From: an uncultured Prevotellaceae bacterium
GTDB taxonomy: Bacteria; Bacteroidota; Bacteroidia; Bacteroidales; Bacteroidaceae
Assembly (NCBI GenBank): GCA_900316985.1
Contig: ONFE01000014.1
Location: forward strand, 1 to 64,000
Reading direction: 5' to 3'
DNA length: 64,000 nt
Shown: positions 45,667-54,199 of the stretch, piece after piece
Layout: every line of letters starts with the position of its first letter
Position numbering within the stretch: position 1 is the stretch's first letter
Notes under the pieces: generated by a model
Told to the model about the DNA's origin: nothing
What the model saw: only the letters and a program-made list of their open reading frames with translations
The model's database searches: none
Position numbers and translations under genes: made by a program

Positions 45667-45762
45667 ATGTTATTAGATTTTGAAACAAACGTGATGCTGG
45701 CGGTGACAGCGATTATGACAATACTTAGTATTGTTGCTTTAGTTAACACTAACATCCGTTAA
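45667..45762 (+). CDS. 31-residue single-span membrane protein
   Basis: ATG 45667 opens a 31-codon ORF: a short acidic start (MLLDFETN), one hydrophobic span of about 19 residues (VMLAVTAIMTILSIVALVN), and a tail ending NIR, the arrangement of a small integral membrane protein. It has its own promoter with an operator-like repeat about 70 nt upstream and its own terminator just downstream, with no other gene in the unit. That makes it a strong candidate for a real gene despite its size, though a non-coding RNA from the same unit cannot be excluded. The product is not recognised. Confidence 0.65.
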   Translation: MLLDFETNVMLAVTAIMTILSIVALVNTNIR

Positions 45763-45771
45763 TTGTTTTCA

Positions 45772-45811
45772 GGAGGCCGACGTGAGTGATTCATATCGTC
45801 CTCTTTTTTTT
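45772..45811 (+). terminator. Terminator after the 31-residue gene
   Basis: GAGG-CC-GACG pairs with CGTC-CTC (one 2-nt bulge), followed by eight T. Confidence 0.7.
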
Positions 45812-45821
45812 GTGCCCATTT

Positions 45822-45935
45822 GAAACCTACGGTTTCAGTTTCAGGTTTCATGTTTCAAGTTTCTGGTTTATTCGCAAAGCTCATTAGCAAGACAGTCAGG
45901 TAACCACCTAACACCCAACACCCATCACCCATTTT
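45822..45935. repeat. TTTCAGGTTTCA and ACACCCA repeats
   Basis: 45822-45870 is a TTTCAG/TTTCAAG array; 45903-45932 reads CACCTAACACCCAACACCC, the same as the tract inside btuF at 3852-3878. No gene is seen in 45815-46021. Confidence 0.8.
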
Positions 45936-46021
45936 ATTCAATAAAACTTAAAAAACGCCCTTTTAATCCATAAATTCACTAATAAAATGGCCAAATGTCC
46001 GTTTATTTGCGGAAATCTGCT

Positions 46022-46029
46022 TACCTTTG
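46022..46029 (+). promoter_or_regulatory. -7 promoter element of the DUF6242-uppS operon
   Basis: TACCTTTG, 26 nt before ATG 46056; no well-spaced TTTG. Confidence 0.55.
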
Positions 46030-46055
46030 CAAGCATAATTCAAATTCGAAAGAGA

Positions 46056-47207
46056 ATGAAAAGAAATATTGTGCCCTTCCTGCTGATGGTCGCAACGCTT
46101 GTCTTCGCATCGTGCCTGAAGTCGAACGATACGGAAACGACGTATTATAGCGATACGGCTATCTCAAGTTTTACCCTGGGTACCCTGAACCGTTATGTCA
46201 CCACGAAGGCTAAGGACGGTGTTACCGACAGCACGTACAAAACGACTGTGGCCGGTAGCAAATACGAGTTTTATATCGATCATCTGAACCGGAAGATATA
46301 CAACATCGACTCGCTGCCTTACGGTACAGATGCCTCGAGGGTTCTGGTGACGATTACCACCAAGAATTCAGGACAGGCTTTTATCAAGAGTCTGACAGAC
46401 GAAACTTTAACCATTTATAGCAGCAGTGATTCGCTGGATCTCTCACACCCCCGGGAGATTCGCGTTTATCCCTTTAGCAATGGCAGTAAGGACTATCGAG
46501 CCTATGAGGTGACGGTGAACGTGCATAGGCAACCCACTGATTCGGTCTATTGGGCATTGGAAAAAGGCGTGAAGGTTGAATCGCTGGATTTGCCGGCCGC
46601 AAGTGTGAACCAGTATAAGGTGGAGAACGGACAGTTGCTGATGTCGGCTGACAAGGGTGCTACGTGGACTGCGGAAAAGCTTGATACGGATGCTTCCTAT
46701 CTGCCCAATGACAATGTCAACTTTGTGTACAAGGGTGTTCGTACGGCTGACTTAACCGACTATATCCTGCTGGTAGGAACTTCCGATGCCGATAAGAAAT
46801 ATGCATCTTGCTGGTTCAAATATGATGAGTATGCGGCAGGTGCTGTTTCCAGCGGTTGGTCGTATATCACGGCAGGCGGCAGCAATTTGTATCCCCTGCC
46901 TAAAATGAAGAATCTCAGTGTGGCTTACTATAGCGATCATGATATCCTTGCCATTGGCGGTGCCGGAATGGACGACTGCAAGGTGGATGCCTATGAGGCT
47001 ATCTATGTGAGTCACGACAATGGTATCTCTTGGATTCCCAACGATGTGTTCCGTCTGCCAAAGGGATTGAATAAGAAGGCTACGAACGTGAAATTGCTGG
47101 TGGATACCAAGAAGGAACTGTGGTTGTTCTGCGAGGGGACTGACGAAGTTTGGCACGGACGTCTCAACAGAGATGATAAAACGGCCAATAAGCGGTTCCT
47201 TGAATAA
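46056..47207 (+). CDS. DUF6242-type lipoprotein
   Basis: A 383-residue lipoprotein (lipobox FASC, then LKSNDTETTYYSDTAISSFTLGTLNRY, typical of the Bacteroidales DUF6242 family). The C-terminal half (SADKGATWT, VSHDNGISWIP) has sialidase-like Asp-box motifs, suggesting a beta-propeller. ATG 46056 lies after the promoter; codons before it overlap the promoter. It begins the run DUF6242, DUF6089, uppS, bamA, whose order points to an envelope role. Function unknown. Confidence 0.78.
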   Translation: MKRNIVPFLLMVATLVFASCLKSNDTETTYYSDTAISSFTLGTLNRYVTTKAKDGVTDSTYKTTVAGSKYEFYIDHLNRKIYNIDSLPYGTDASRVLVTITTKNSGQAFIKSLTDETLTIYSSSDSLDLSHPREIRVYPFSNGSKDYRAYEVTVNVHRQPTDSVYWALEKGVKVESLDLPAASVNQYKVENGQLLMSADKGATWTAEKLDTDASYLPNDNVNFVYKGVRTADLTDYILLVGTSDADKKYASCWFKYDEYAAGAVSSGWSYITAGGSNLYPLPKMKNLSVAYYSDHDILAIGGAGMDDCKVDAYEAIYVSHDNGISWIPNDVFRLPKGLNKKATNVKLLVDTKKELWLFCEGTDEVWHGRLNRDDKTANKRFLE

Positions 47208-47224
47208 CGTTAAGAAGATGTAGG

Positions 47225-47914
47225 ATGAAGTGCAAGTACGGTCTTCTCTTAGCCTTGATGCTGCTGGTGACAGGACGCGCCGGTGCGCAGGATGATGTGG
47301 AGTATCGTATGGAAATCGGTGCAGCCGCCGGACTGATAGGCTACCACGGTGACTTCAACGGTTCGCTGACCAAGAACCTCCAGCCGATGGGAAGCATCGT
47401 GGCGAGATATAATCTCAATCCCTATATGGGTTTCAAGGCAAATCTGTCGTACGGGAAGCTGAAGGGCAGCAGCAAGAATGCCAAGACCTATTATCCCGAA
47501 CAGGCTGTGGCACCCTATGATTTCAATAATACGCTTGTGGATCTTGATGTGGTCTATGAGTATAATTTCTGGCCTTATGGCACTGGCCGCGACTATCGCG
47601 GAGCCAAGCGACTCACGCCCTGTGCTTTCATCGGATTGGGCGGTACGTATGTGAAGACGGACCAGAAGAACGTTTTTACGGCAAACCTGCCTATAGGTGT
47701 GGGTGTGAAGTATAAAGTGGGTGCACGTGTGAATGTCGGTCTCGAATGGGCCATGCATTTCTCGCTGAATGACAAACTTGACGGGGTGGAAGATCCCTAC
47801 GGCATCAAGAGTAGTGGAATCTTCAAGAATACGGACTGCTATTCCACTCTGCAGTTGTCGGTGACCTACAGTTTTATGGCAAAATGCCGCACTTGTCATA
47901 ATGAGGACGAGTGA
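47225..47914 (+). CDS. DUF6089-type outer-membrane beta-barrel protein
   Basis: 229 residues: signal peptide ending GAQ, then an OmpA/OmpW-like small barrel (VEYRMEIGAAAGLIGYHGDFNG, IVARYNLNPYMGFKANLSYG, FIGLGGTYVKTD, VGARVNVGLEWAMHFSLND). It ends with an unusual tail CRTCHNEDE after the last strand (LQLSVTYSF). The gene before uppS is commonly of this family in Bacteroidales. Function not known. Confidence 0.8.
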   Translation: MKCKYGLLLALMLLVTGRAGAQDDVEYRMEIGAAAGLIGYHGDFNGSLTKNLQPMGSIVARYNLNPYMGFKANLSYGKLKGSSKNAKTYYPEQAVAPYDFNNTLVDLDVVYEYNFWPYGTGRDYRGAKRLTPCAFIGLGGTYVKTDQKNVFTANLPIGVGVKYKVGARVNVGLEWAMHFSLNDKLDGVEDPYGIKSSGIFKNTDCYSTLQLSVTYSFMAKCRTCHNEDE

Positions 47915-47954
47915 GCATGTGATAAAGAAAGCGTAAACGAAACAATAAAGAGAT

Positions 47955-48734
47955 ATGGCTGCCAATCTTGACATGAAGAATATTCCCGAGCACATTGCCA
48001 TTATTATGGATGGCAACGGGCGCTGGGCCACTGAGCGGGGGCGTGAACGTTCCTTCGGCCATCAGGCAGGAGTGGAAACCGTACGCCGTATCACGGCCGA
48101 GTGTGTCCGTCTCGGCGTGAAGTATCTTACGCTTTATACCTTCTCTACAGAGAACTGGAACCGTCCTGCCGACGAGATTTCAGCCCTGATGGGACTGGTG
48201 CTTTCTTCGCTCGAAGATGAAATCTTCATGAAGCATAACGTGCGCTTCCGCGTCATCGGTGACATGAAACGGTTGCCCGATGATGTGCAGAAGAAACTGC
48301 AGGAAACCATGGAGCATACAGCTGAGAATGATGCCATGACGATGGTTGTGGCGCTGAGTTACTCGTCGCGATGGGAGATAACCGAGGCTGTCAGGCAGAT
48401 TGTCTCTGAGGTGCACGACATGGAAGAGCTTCCTGAGAACATCTTCAAGAATATGAAGACCGGAGGCATCCGTGCCGAGGACATTACCGAAGACACTATC
48501 AGCCAGCATCTGGCCACCAGTTTCATGCCAGACCCAGACCTGCTCATCCGCACTGGCGGCGAATTGCGCATCTCTAACTACCTGCTCTGGCAGATTGCCT
48601 ACAGCGAATTGTATTTTTGTGATACATATTGGCCTGATTTCTCAGAAGAAGACCTGCACAAGGCCATTGCCAGCTATCAGAACCGCCAGCGCCGGTTTGG
48701 CAAGACCGAGGCTCAGGTAGAAAGTGAAGAGTGA
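47955..48734 (+). CDS. uppS: Undecaprenyl diphosphate synthase (isoprenyl transferase)
   Basis: A 259-residue cis-prenyltransferase making the C55 lipid carrier for peptidoglycan and surface glycans. Catalytic Asp19 is in [10 protein letters not shown]; the C-terminal [27 protein letters not shown] is diagnostic. The last codons (VESEE, stop) are written in GTGAAGAG repeats that form the left arm of a long inverted repeat. bamA follows after 46 nt. Confidence 0.95.
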   Translation: MAANLDMKNIPEHIAIIMDGNGRWATERGRERSFGHQAGVETVRRITAECVRLGVKYLTLYTFSTENWNRPADEISALMGLVLSSLEDEIFMKHNVRFRVIGDMKRLPDDVQKKLQETMEHTAENDAMTMVVALSYSSRWEITEAVRQIVSEVHDMEELPENIFKNMKTGGIRAEDITEDTISQHLATSFMPDPDLLIRTGGELRISNYLLWQIAYSELYFCDTYWPDFSEEDLHKAIASYQNRQRRFGKTEAQVESEE

Positions 48735-48869
48735 AGAATGAAGAGTGAAGAATCATAGGATTATTTTGAATATATATTGTATGAGTAAATATAAAATGGT
48801 GAAGTGGAAAAGATTGGGAGTGATTATCGCGATGGCGATTCTTCACTCTTCATTCTTCACTCTTCACTT
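48722..48869. repeat. Perfect 33-nt inverted repeat flanking the bamA start
   Basis: 48722-48754 (GTGAAGAGTGAAGAAT repeats) is the exact reverse complement of 48837-48869. The 82 nt between contain the bamA ATG (48781). The left arm encodes the end of UppS, the right arm the bamA signal peptide. Confidence 0.92.
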
Positions 48870-51471
48870 AAATGCCCAGGAGAAAATCATCAATCCCGAC
48901 ATCACCTATGCTGGTTCGCCGCGTTCTTGTACGATTGCCGGATTGGCCGTGTCAGGAGTGGAAGGCTATGAGGATTATGTGCTGACTGGTATTTCGGGCC
49001 TTACCGTCGGTGAGGAGATAGAAGTGCCAGGCGCACAGATTACGGATGCCGTGAAGCGTTACTGGCGTCACGGACTTTTCTCGAAGGTAGCCATCACGGC
49101 CGACTCACTTATTGGTGACAAGATTTATCTTCATATCCATCTGGCGGTGCGCCCGCGCGTGAGCACCATCAACTATATCGGTCTGAAAAAGTCGGAGCGC
49201 GAGGATATGGAGCAGAAACTCGGTCTGCTGAAAGGTAATCAGATTACGCCTAACATGATTGACCGCGCCAAGATTCTGGCAAAGAAATACTTCGACGACA
49301 AAGGCTATAACAATGCAGAGATCTCTATTGTTCAGCGTGATGATGTGGCCAACAAGAATCAGGTGATTCTCGATGTGGCCGTGGATAAGAAGGAAAAGAT
49401 GAAGGTCCGTAACATCATTATTGAAGGTAACACAAACCTGCCCGACCGGAAAATCAAGGGCGGACTCTTCCGGAAAGGTGCATTCTCCAAGATTCATGAG
49501 GCCGGCAAACTGAGTTCGTTCCTGAAGTCCAAGAAATATACGCCTGAGCGCTACAAGACTGATAAGGAGAACCTTATCAACAAATATTATGAACTGGGTT
49601 ATCGTGACGCTGTCATTCTGGAAGACTCGGTATGGGTCAATGATCCCAAGCATGTGAATATCTACCTGAAGGTGGATGAAGGAAAGAAATACTACATCCG
49701 TAACATTACGTGGGTGGGCAACACTGTCTATCCTACCAATAGAATAGGCAACAGACCTGGTCTGAGCGATGTTCTCGGCATGAAGAAAGGCGACGTCTAC
49801 AACCAGAAGCTGATGAACAAGCGACTTTCCGAAGACGACGATGCCGTGGGTAACCTCTACTGGAACAACGGTTACCTGTTCTATAATCTGCAGCCTACGG
49901 AAGTGAACATCGTGGGCGACTCCATCGACTTGGAGATGCGTATCTACGAAGGACAGCAGGCACACATCAGCCGCGTGCGCATCAATGGTAACGACCGTTT
50001 GTATGAGAATGTGGTTCGTCGTGAACTGCGTACCAAGCCAGGTGACCTCTTTAGTAAGGAAGCTTTGCAGCGTTCTGCCCGTGACCTGGCATCTATGGGT
50101 CACTTTGATCCAGAACAGATTGATCCGAAGGTGGAGCCGAACTATGAAGATGGAACGGTGGACATTAGCTATAACCTGGTGCAGAAATCCAATGACCAGA
50201 TTGAATTCTCACTGGGTTGGGGACAGACGGGTGTTATCGGACGTATAGGTTTGAAACTCAATAACTTCTCCATGCGCAACCTCTTCCGTAAGAATGCGGA
50301 ACATCGCGGCATCATGCCTATCGGTGACGGTGAGGTGCTATCCATCGGTGCACAGACCAATGGAACCTACTATCAGTCGTATAATACCAGTTACTCCACG
50401 AACTGGTTTGGCGGCAAGCGTCCTATCCAGTTCTCTGTGGGACTCTACTATTCGAAGCAGACCGATGTCTCGAGCAACTATTATAACAGCGCCTACTTCA
50501 ACAACTATTATGCAGCCATGTCCGGCTTGGGTAGCAGCTACTATAACAGTTATGAGAATTTCTATGATCCCGACAAGTATATCCAGCTCTTCGGAGCCAA
50601 TCTGGGATGGGGTAAGCGTTTACGCTGGCCTGATGACTATTTCCAACTCGGTGTGCAGTTGTCATATACCCGCTATATGCTGAAGCAGTGGCGTTACTTC
50701 CTGGTGCAGAACGGTAACTGTAACAACCTGAACCTTGGTATTACACTCTCGCGTACCTCTACTGATAACCAACTCTTCCCGCGTCGTGGTTCGGAGTTCG
50801 TGGCTTCAGTAAGCATCACTCCGCCATGGTCTGCCTTTGACGGAAAGGATTATAAGCATCTTGATGAGGTTTATAACGCTGAGATCAAGGCTACCGGTAA
50901 ACTGACAGATGCTGCCAGTGCTGCCCAGCAGGAGCGTTATCGCTGGGTGGAGTATCACAAATGGAAGTTCAAGAGCCGTACTTTCACCGCCTTGACAAAC
51001 GGTGCCAAGTGTCTGGTGCTGATGACGCGCGTGGAGTTGGGTATCTTAGGCAATTTCAATAAGTATAAGAAATCCCCGTTTGAAACCTATTACATGGGTG
51101 GTGACGGTATGTCGGGCTATTCTACCAGCTATGCTGAAGAGACCGTCGGTCTGCGTGGTTATGAGAACGGTTCGCTCACTCCTTACGGCAGTGAAGGCTA
51201 TGCCTATGACCGCTTCTCCGTGGAACTCCGTTATCCGTTCCTGTTGGGTAACACCACCATCTACGGATTAGGATTTGCTGAGGCTGGTAATGCCTGGACG
51301 GAAGCCAAGAAGTTCAACCCCTTCGATATGAAGCGTTCAGCCGGTGTCGGTGTGCGTATCTTCCTCCCGATGGTGGGTCTGATGGGTATTGACTGGGCCT
51401 ATGGTTTCGACAAGGTCTTTGGCTCTAAGGGTGGAAGCCAGTTCCACTTCGTGTTGGGACAGGAGTTCTAG
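48781..51471 (+). CDS. bamA: Outer-membrane protein assembly factor BamA
   Basis: 896 residues: signal peptide, five POTRA domains (about 60-430; e.g. VRNIIIEGNTNLPDRKIKGGLF, YYIRNITWVGNTVYPTNRI, HISRVRINGNDRLYENVVRRELRTKPGDLFS), then a 16-strand barrel (NTYYQ-type strands, FPRRGSEFVASVSITPP, the VGLRGYENGSLTPYGSEGYAYDRFSVELRYPF lid-lock region, terminal FHFVLGQEF). It inserts outer-membrane proteins. The signal-peptide core [14 protein letters not shown] is encoded by TTCACTCTTCATTC repeats. ATG 48781 is chosen over a start at 48745 that would fall in the left repeat arm. Confidence 0.95.
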   Translation: MSKYKMVKWKRLGVIIAMAILHSSFFTLHLNAQEKIINPDITYAGSPRSCTIAGLAVSGVEGYEDYVLTGISGLTVGEEIEVPGAQITDAVKRYWRHGLFSKVAITADSLIGDKIYLHIHLAVRPRVSTINYIGLKKSEREDMEQKLGLLKGNQITPNMIDRAKILAKKYFDDKGYNNAEISIVQRDDVANKNQVILDVAVDKKEKMKVRNIIIEGNTNLPDRKIKGGLFRKGAFSKIHEAGKLSSFLKSKKYTPERYKTDKENLINKYYELGYRDAVILEDSVWVNDPKHVNIYLKVDEGKKYYIRNITWVGNTVYPTNRIGNRPGLSDVLGMKKGDVYNQKLMNKRLSEDDDAVGNLYWNNGYLFYNLQPTEVNIVGDSIDLEMRIYEGQQAHISRVRINGNDRLYENVVRRELRTKPGDLFSKEALQRSARDLASMGHFDPEQIDPKVEPNYEDGTVDISYNLVQKSNDQIEFSLGWGQTGVIGRIGLKLNNFSMRNLFRKNAEHRGIMPIGDGEVLSIGAQTNGTYYQSYNTSYSTNWFGGKRPIQFSVGLYYSKQTDVSSNYYNSAYFNNYYAAMSGLGSSYYNSYENFYDPDKYIQLFGANLGWGKRLRWPDDYFQLGVQLSYTRYMLKQWRYFLVQNGNCNNLNLGITLSRTSTDNQLFPRRGSEFVASVSITPPWSAFDGKDYKHLDEVYNAEIKATGKLTDAASAAQQERYRWVEYHKWKFKSRTFTALTNGAKCLVLMTRVELGILGNFNKYKKSPFETYYMGGDGMSGYSTSYAEETVGLRGYENGSLTPYGSEGYAYDRFSVELRYPFLLGNTTIYGLGFAEAGNAWTEAKKFNPFDMKRSAGVGVRIFLPMVGLMGIDWAYGFDKVFGSKGGSQFHFVLGQEF

Positions 51472-51525
51472 TTATTCTAGTATTCCTAGAAGTTCTAGAT
51501 TTCTAGATATCTAGGTTTCCTGGTT
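51472..51525. repeat. TTCTAG-type degenerate repeat after bamA
   Basis: GTTCTAG/ATTCCTAGAAG/TTCTAGAT units; the same family reappears at 52160-52205 between the first two skp-like genes. The units are partly palindromic (CTAG). Confidence 0.8.
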
Positions 51526-51590
51526 TGGTGATTTAGGGTTTTCCGCTAAGAAAATAGTGGTTTCCCTATTGCGGATAAAAAAAGAAGATG

Positions 51591-51598
51591 TATATTTG
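51591..51598 (+). promoter_or_regulatory. -7 promoter element of the first skp-like gene
   Basis: TATATTTG, 39 nt before ATG 51638. Confidence 0.6.
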
Positions 51599-51637
51599 CA
51601 CCGTCAAATTACATTTAACGATAAAAAAGAAAACGTT

Positions 51638-52156
51638 ATGAAGAAACTGATTATCTGCGCATTGTGCGCATTCTGCGGTCTCGCAACGGCTTCAGCGCAA
51701 AAGTTTGCGCTTGTGGATATGGAGTATATCCTGAAGAATGTGCCTGCCTATGAGCGTGCTAATGAACAACTTTCACAGGTGAGCAAGAAATGGCAGATGG
51801 AGGTAGAGGCTCTTAACACAGAGGCTCAGACGATGTACAAGAACTACCAGAATGAGGTGGTGTTCCTCTCTCAAGAGCAGAAGAAGGCCAAACAGGAAGC
51901 CATTATGCAAAAGGAGAAAGAAGCCAGCGACCTGAAAAAGAAGTACTTCGGTCCGGAAGGCGAACTCTACAAGAAGCGTGAGGCATTGATGACTCCCATT
52001 CAGGAGGAAATCTATAATGCCGTGAAGGATATCAGTGACCTGCGTGGCTACTCGCTGGTTATCGACCGTGCTTCAGATACAGGTATCATCTATGGTTCGC
52101 CCAAGGTGGATATTTCCAACGAGGTGCTTTCCAAATTGGGCTATTCAGCTGATTAA
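51638..52156 (+). CDS. OmpH/Skp-family periplasmic chaperone (first copy)
   Basis: 172 residues: signal peptide (SAQ cleavage), KFALVDMEYILKNVPAYERANEQL, a long charged coiled-coil (about 50-120), and a C-terminal SLVIDRASDTGIIYGSPKVDISNEVLSKLG. Skp-type chaperones hold unfolded outer-membrane proteins for BamA, consistent with its position right after bamA. Starts upstream of 51638 would precede the promoter. Confidence 0.9.
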   Translation: MKKLIICALCAFCGLATASAQKFALVDMEYILKNVPAYERANEQLSQVSKKWQMEVEALNTEAQTMYKNYQNEVVFLSQEQKKAKQEAIMQKEKEASDLKKKYFGPEGELYKKREALMTPIQEEIYNAVKDISDLRGYSLVIDRASDTGIIYGSPKVDISNEVLSKLGYSAD

Positions 52157-52159
52157 TCA

Positions 52160-52205
52160 TTAGAAAACCTAGATACTCTAGAAAATCTAGATCTTCTAGA
52201 AAACA
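52160..52205. repeat. CTAGAAAATCTAGATCTTCTAG repeat
   Basis: Second member of the TTCTAG family, here as AAACCTAGATACTCTAGAAA units. Confidence 0.75.
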
Positions 52206-52240
52206 AGAAAATAAGTTTAATATCAATAAAAAAGAAAGAA

Positions 52241-52738
52241 ATGAAGAAAGTTTTGATTATGCTGCTGATGATGGCACCTATGGCCACATTCGCACAGAAG
52301 TTTGGTCACGTTGACGTTCAGGCTATTATGACCTCTCTGCCCGAATACACCCGCGCAGAAGGTGAACTGAAGGCTAAGGCTCAGGAATATGAGAACGAGC
52401 TCAAGGGCATGCAGGATGAAATCCAGCGTAAGTATGATGAGTACGAGAAGACCAAGAGCACAATGAACCAGACCAAGCAGCAGGAGACAGAGAAGAATAT
52501 CAATGACCTGATGCAGAAATATCAGCAGGCTCAGCAGGACAATGCCCAGGCATTCCAGAAACTCCAGCAGGAGAAGCTGGCCCCCATTCAGCAGAAGGTG
52601 TTCCAGGCTGTAGAGAATGTAGGTAAGAACGGTGGCTATGTATATATCATGCAGGCCCAGAGTCTTCCTTACATCAGTTCAACACTTTCCAAGGATGTGA
52701 CTGCCGACGTGAAGGCTGAGATTCAGAAGCTGAAATAA
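52241..52738 (+). CDS. OmpH/Skp-family periplasmic chaperone (second copy)
   Basis: 165 residues: signal peptide (TFAQ), KFGHVDVQAIMTSLPEYTRAEGEL, a Gln/Lys/Glu-rich coiled-coil with NQTKQQETEKNINDLMQKYQQAQQDN, and YVYIMQAQSLPYISSTLSKDVT near the end. It is a paralogue of the preceding gene, and probably acts with BamA. Confidence 0.9.
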   Translation: MKKVLIMLLMMAPMATFAQKFGHVDVQAIMTSLPEYTRAEGELKAKAQEYENELKGMQDEIQRKYDEYEKTKSTMNQTKQQETEKNINDLMQKYQQAQQDNAQAFQKLQQEKLAPIQQKVFQAVENVGKNGGYVYIMQAQSLPYISSTLSKDVTADVKAEIQKLK

Positions 52739-52743
52739 AATAA

Positions 52744-52782
52744 TGACCCACCCCTTCCCTCCCATGGGAGGGAGGGGGCGGT
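52744..52782. repeat. CCCTCCCATGGGAGGGAGG palindrome
   Basis: Member of the dispersed ACCCACCCC...CCCTCCC...GGGAGGG family also seen at 33440-33553 and in the 41.2-41.7 kb palindrome. Confidence 0.75.
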
Positions 52783-52828
52783 TTGTTTTCAGATAAAGAT
52801 TGAAGAATCAATGATAAAAGAAACAATA

Positions 52829-53365
52829 ATGATAAACAAAGTGCAAAAAAACAGGCTGATGACATTAGCGTTTTTGCTGATTCTTCACTCTTCACTCTTC
52901 ACTCTTCGCTCTTCTGCGCAGATGCGCTTTGGCTATCTCTCTTACAGTGAGGTGCTTCAAGCAATGCCCGACTATGCAACGGTTAAGAGCAATGTGGCCA
53001 AGTTGCAAGGACAGTTTGAGGACGAGATGAAGAGGGCCGAGGAGGAGTTCAATAAGAAATACGAGGAATTCCTGGAAGGCCAGCATGAATTTGCCGTCTC
53101 TATCCGTAACAAACGGCAGAGTGAGTTGCAGGATCTTATGGAGAAGAACATGGCCTTCAAGCAGGAGGCACGCCGTCTGCTGAGAAATGCAGAGGCCGAT
53201 GCCATGAAGCCGCTTCACGAAAAACTAAAGGCTGCTTTGGCCAAGGTAGGTCAGCAGCGGGGACTGGCTTTCATCCTCAATACCGACGGGGATGCTTTGC
53301 CATACGTTGATCCTGCCCAGGGAGAAGACGTTACTGAGATCATCAAACGTGAACTTTCCAGATAA
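52829..53365 (+). CDS. OmpH/Skp-family periplasmic chaperone (third copy)
   Basis: 178 residues: RFGYLSYSEVLQAMPDYATVKSNVAKL, a charged coiled-coil, and FILNTDGDALPYVDPAQGEDVTEII. Its signal-peptide core LILHSSLFTLRSSAQ comes from TTCACTC repeats, like BamA. A start at 52811 would add 6 residues. Its end overlaps the murI start by 17 bp. Confidence 0.88.
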   Translation: MINKVQKNRLMTLAFLLILHSSLFTLRSSAQMRFGYLSYSEVLQAMPDYATVKSNVAKLQGQFEDEMKRAEEEFNKKYEEFLEGQHEFAVSIRNKRQSELQDLMEKNMAFKQEARRLLRNAEADAMKPLHEKLKAALAKVGQQRGLAFILNTDGDALPYVDPAQGEDVTEIIKRELSR

Positions 53366-54185
53366 TCCAGGTCCTATCGGTGTCTTTGATTCAGGCTATG
53401 GCGGCCTGACCATCTTGCACCAGTTGAGGCAGACTCTGCCTCAATATGATTTTATGTATCTGGGCGACAATGCCCGCGCACCTTACGGATCACGTTCCTT
53501 TGATGTGGTCTATAAATTCACCCGCGAGGCTGTCCAAAAACTTTTTTCCATGGGATGCCATTTGGTCATCCTGGCATGTAACACCGCTTCAGCGAAGGCT
53601 TTACGTACCATTCAACAGCAGGATCTTCCACTGTGGGATGCCTCCCGCCGTGTGCTTGGCATCATCCGTCCTACGGCAGAATGTATAGGCTCTATTACCC
53701 GTTCGCGTCATGTGGGCATCTTGGCCACGGAGGGAACAATCAAGAGTGAGAGCTATGACCTGGAGATACAAAAGCAGTTTCCTGATATCAAGGTGTCGGG
53801 TGTAGCTTGTCCGCTTTGGGCTGCCATAGTGGAAGCCAATGAAGCCGACAGTCCCGGAGCTGATTATTTTGTAAACAAACGCATCACCCAACTGATGCTC
53901 AAAGATCCTGAGATAGATACGATTATTCTTGGCTGTACGCATTATCCGCTACTGTTTAACAGCATCCTGAAGTATGCGCCAAGAGGCGTGAAGATTGTCC
54001 CACAGGGAGAATATGTGGCCAACAGTCTGAAGACTTATCTCGGACATCATCCGGAAATGGTAGAGAAGATTACGAAGACGGGTATGGTGCGGTATCTTAC
54101 CACTGAAAACCCTGATAAATTCAAGGAATCAGCCCAGGTTTTCCTTCACGAACAGGTGGAGGTGGAAAGAGTGTCTTTCGATTAA
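53349..54185 (+). CDS. murI: Glutamate racemase
   Basis: A 278-residue cofactor-independent racemase supplying D-glutamate for peptidoglycan. PIGVFDSGYGGL carries the N-terminal Asp/Ser; the two catalytic cysteines sit in ILACNTASAKA and IILGCTHYPLL. GTG 53349 is chosen because it gives the normal family N-terminus; the frame upstream overlaps the skp-like gene too far. Translation is probably coupled to that gene. Confidence 0.94.
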   Translation: MNFPDNPGPIGVFDSGYGGLTILHQLRQTLPQYDFMYLGDNARAPYGSRSFDVVYKFTREAVQKLFSMGCHLVILACNTASAKALRTIQQQDLPLWDASRRVLGIIRPTAECIGSITRSRHVGILATEGTIKSESYDLEIQKQFPDIKVSGVACPLWAAIVEANEADSPGADYFVNKRITQLMLKDPEIDTIILGCTHYPLLFNSILKYAPRGVKIVPQGEYVANSLKTYLGHHPEMVEKITKTGMVRYLTTENPDKFKESAQVFLHEQVEVERVSFD

Positions 54186-54199
54186 AAGACTCCCCCTTT

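Noticed and set aside
48722..48869. Invertible DNA switch between the 33-nt inverted repeats
   Set aside because: The 82 bp between contain the bamA start and no promoter; inversion would remove the start of an essential gene, and no recombinase gene is nearby.
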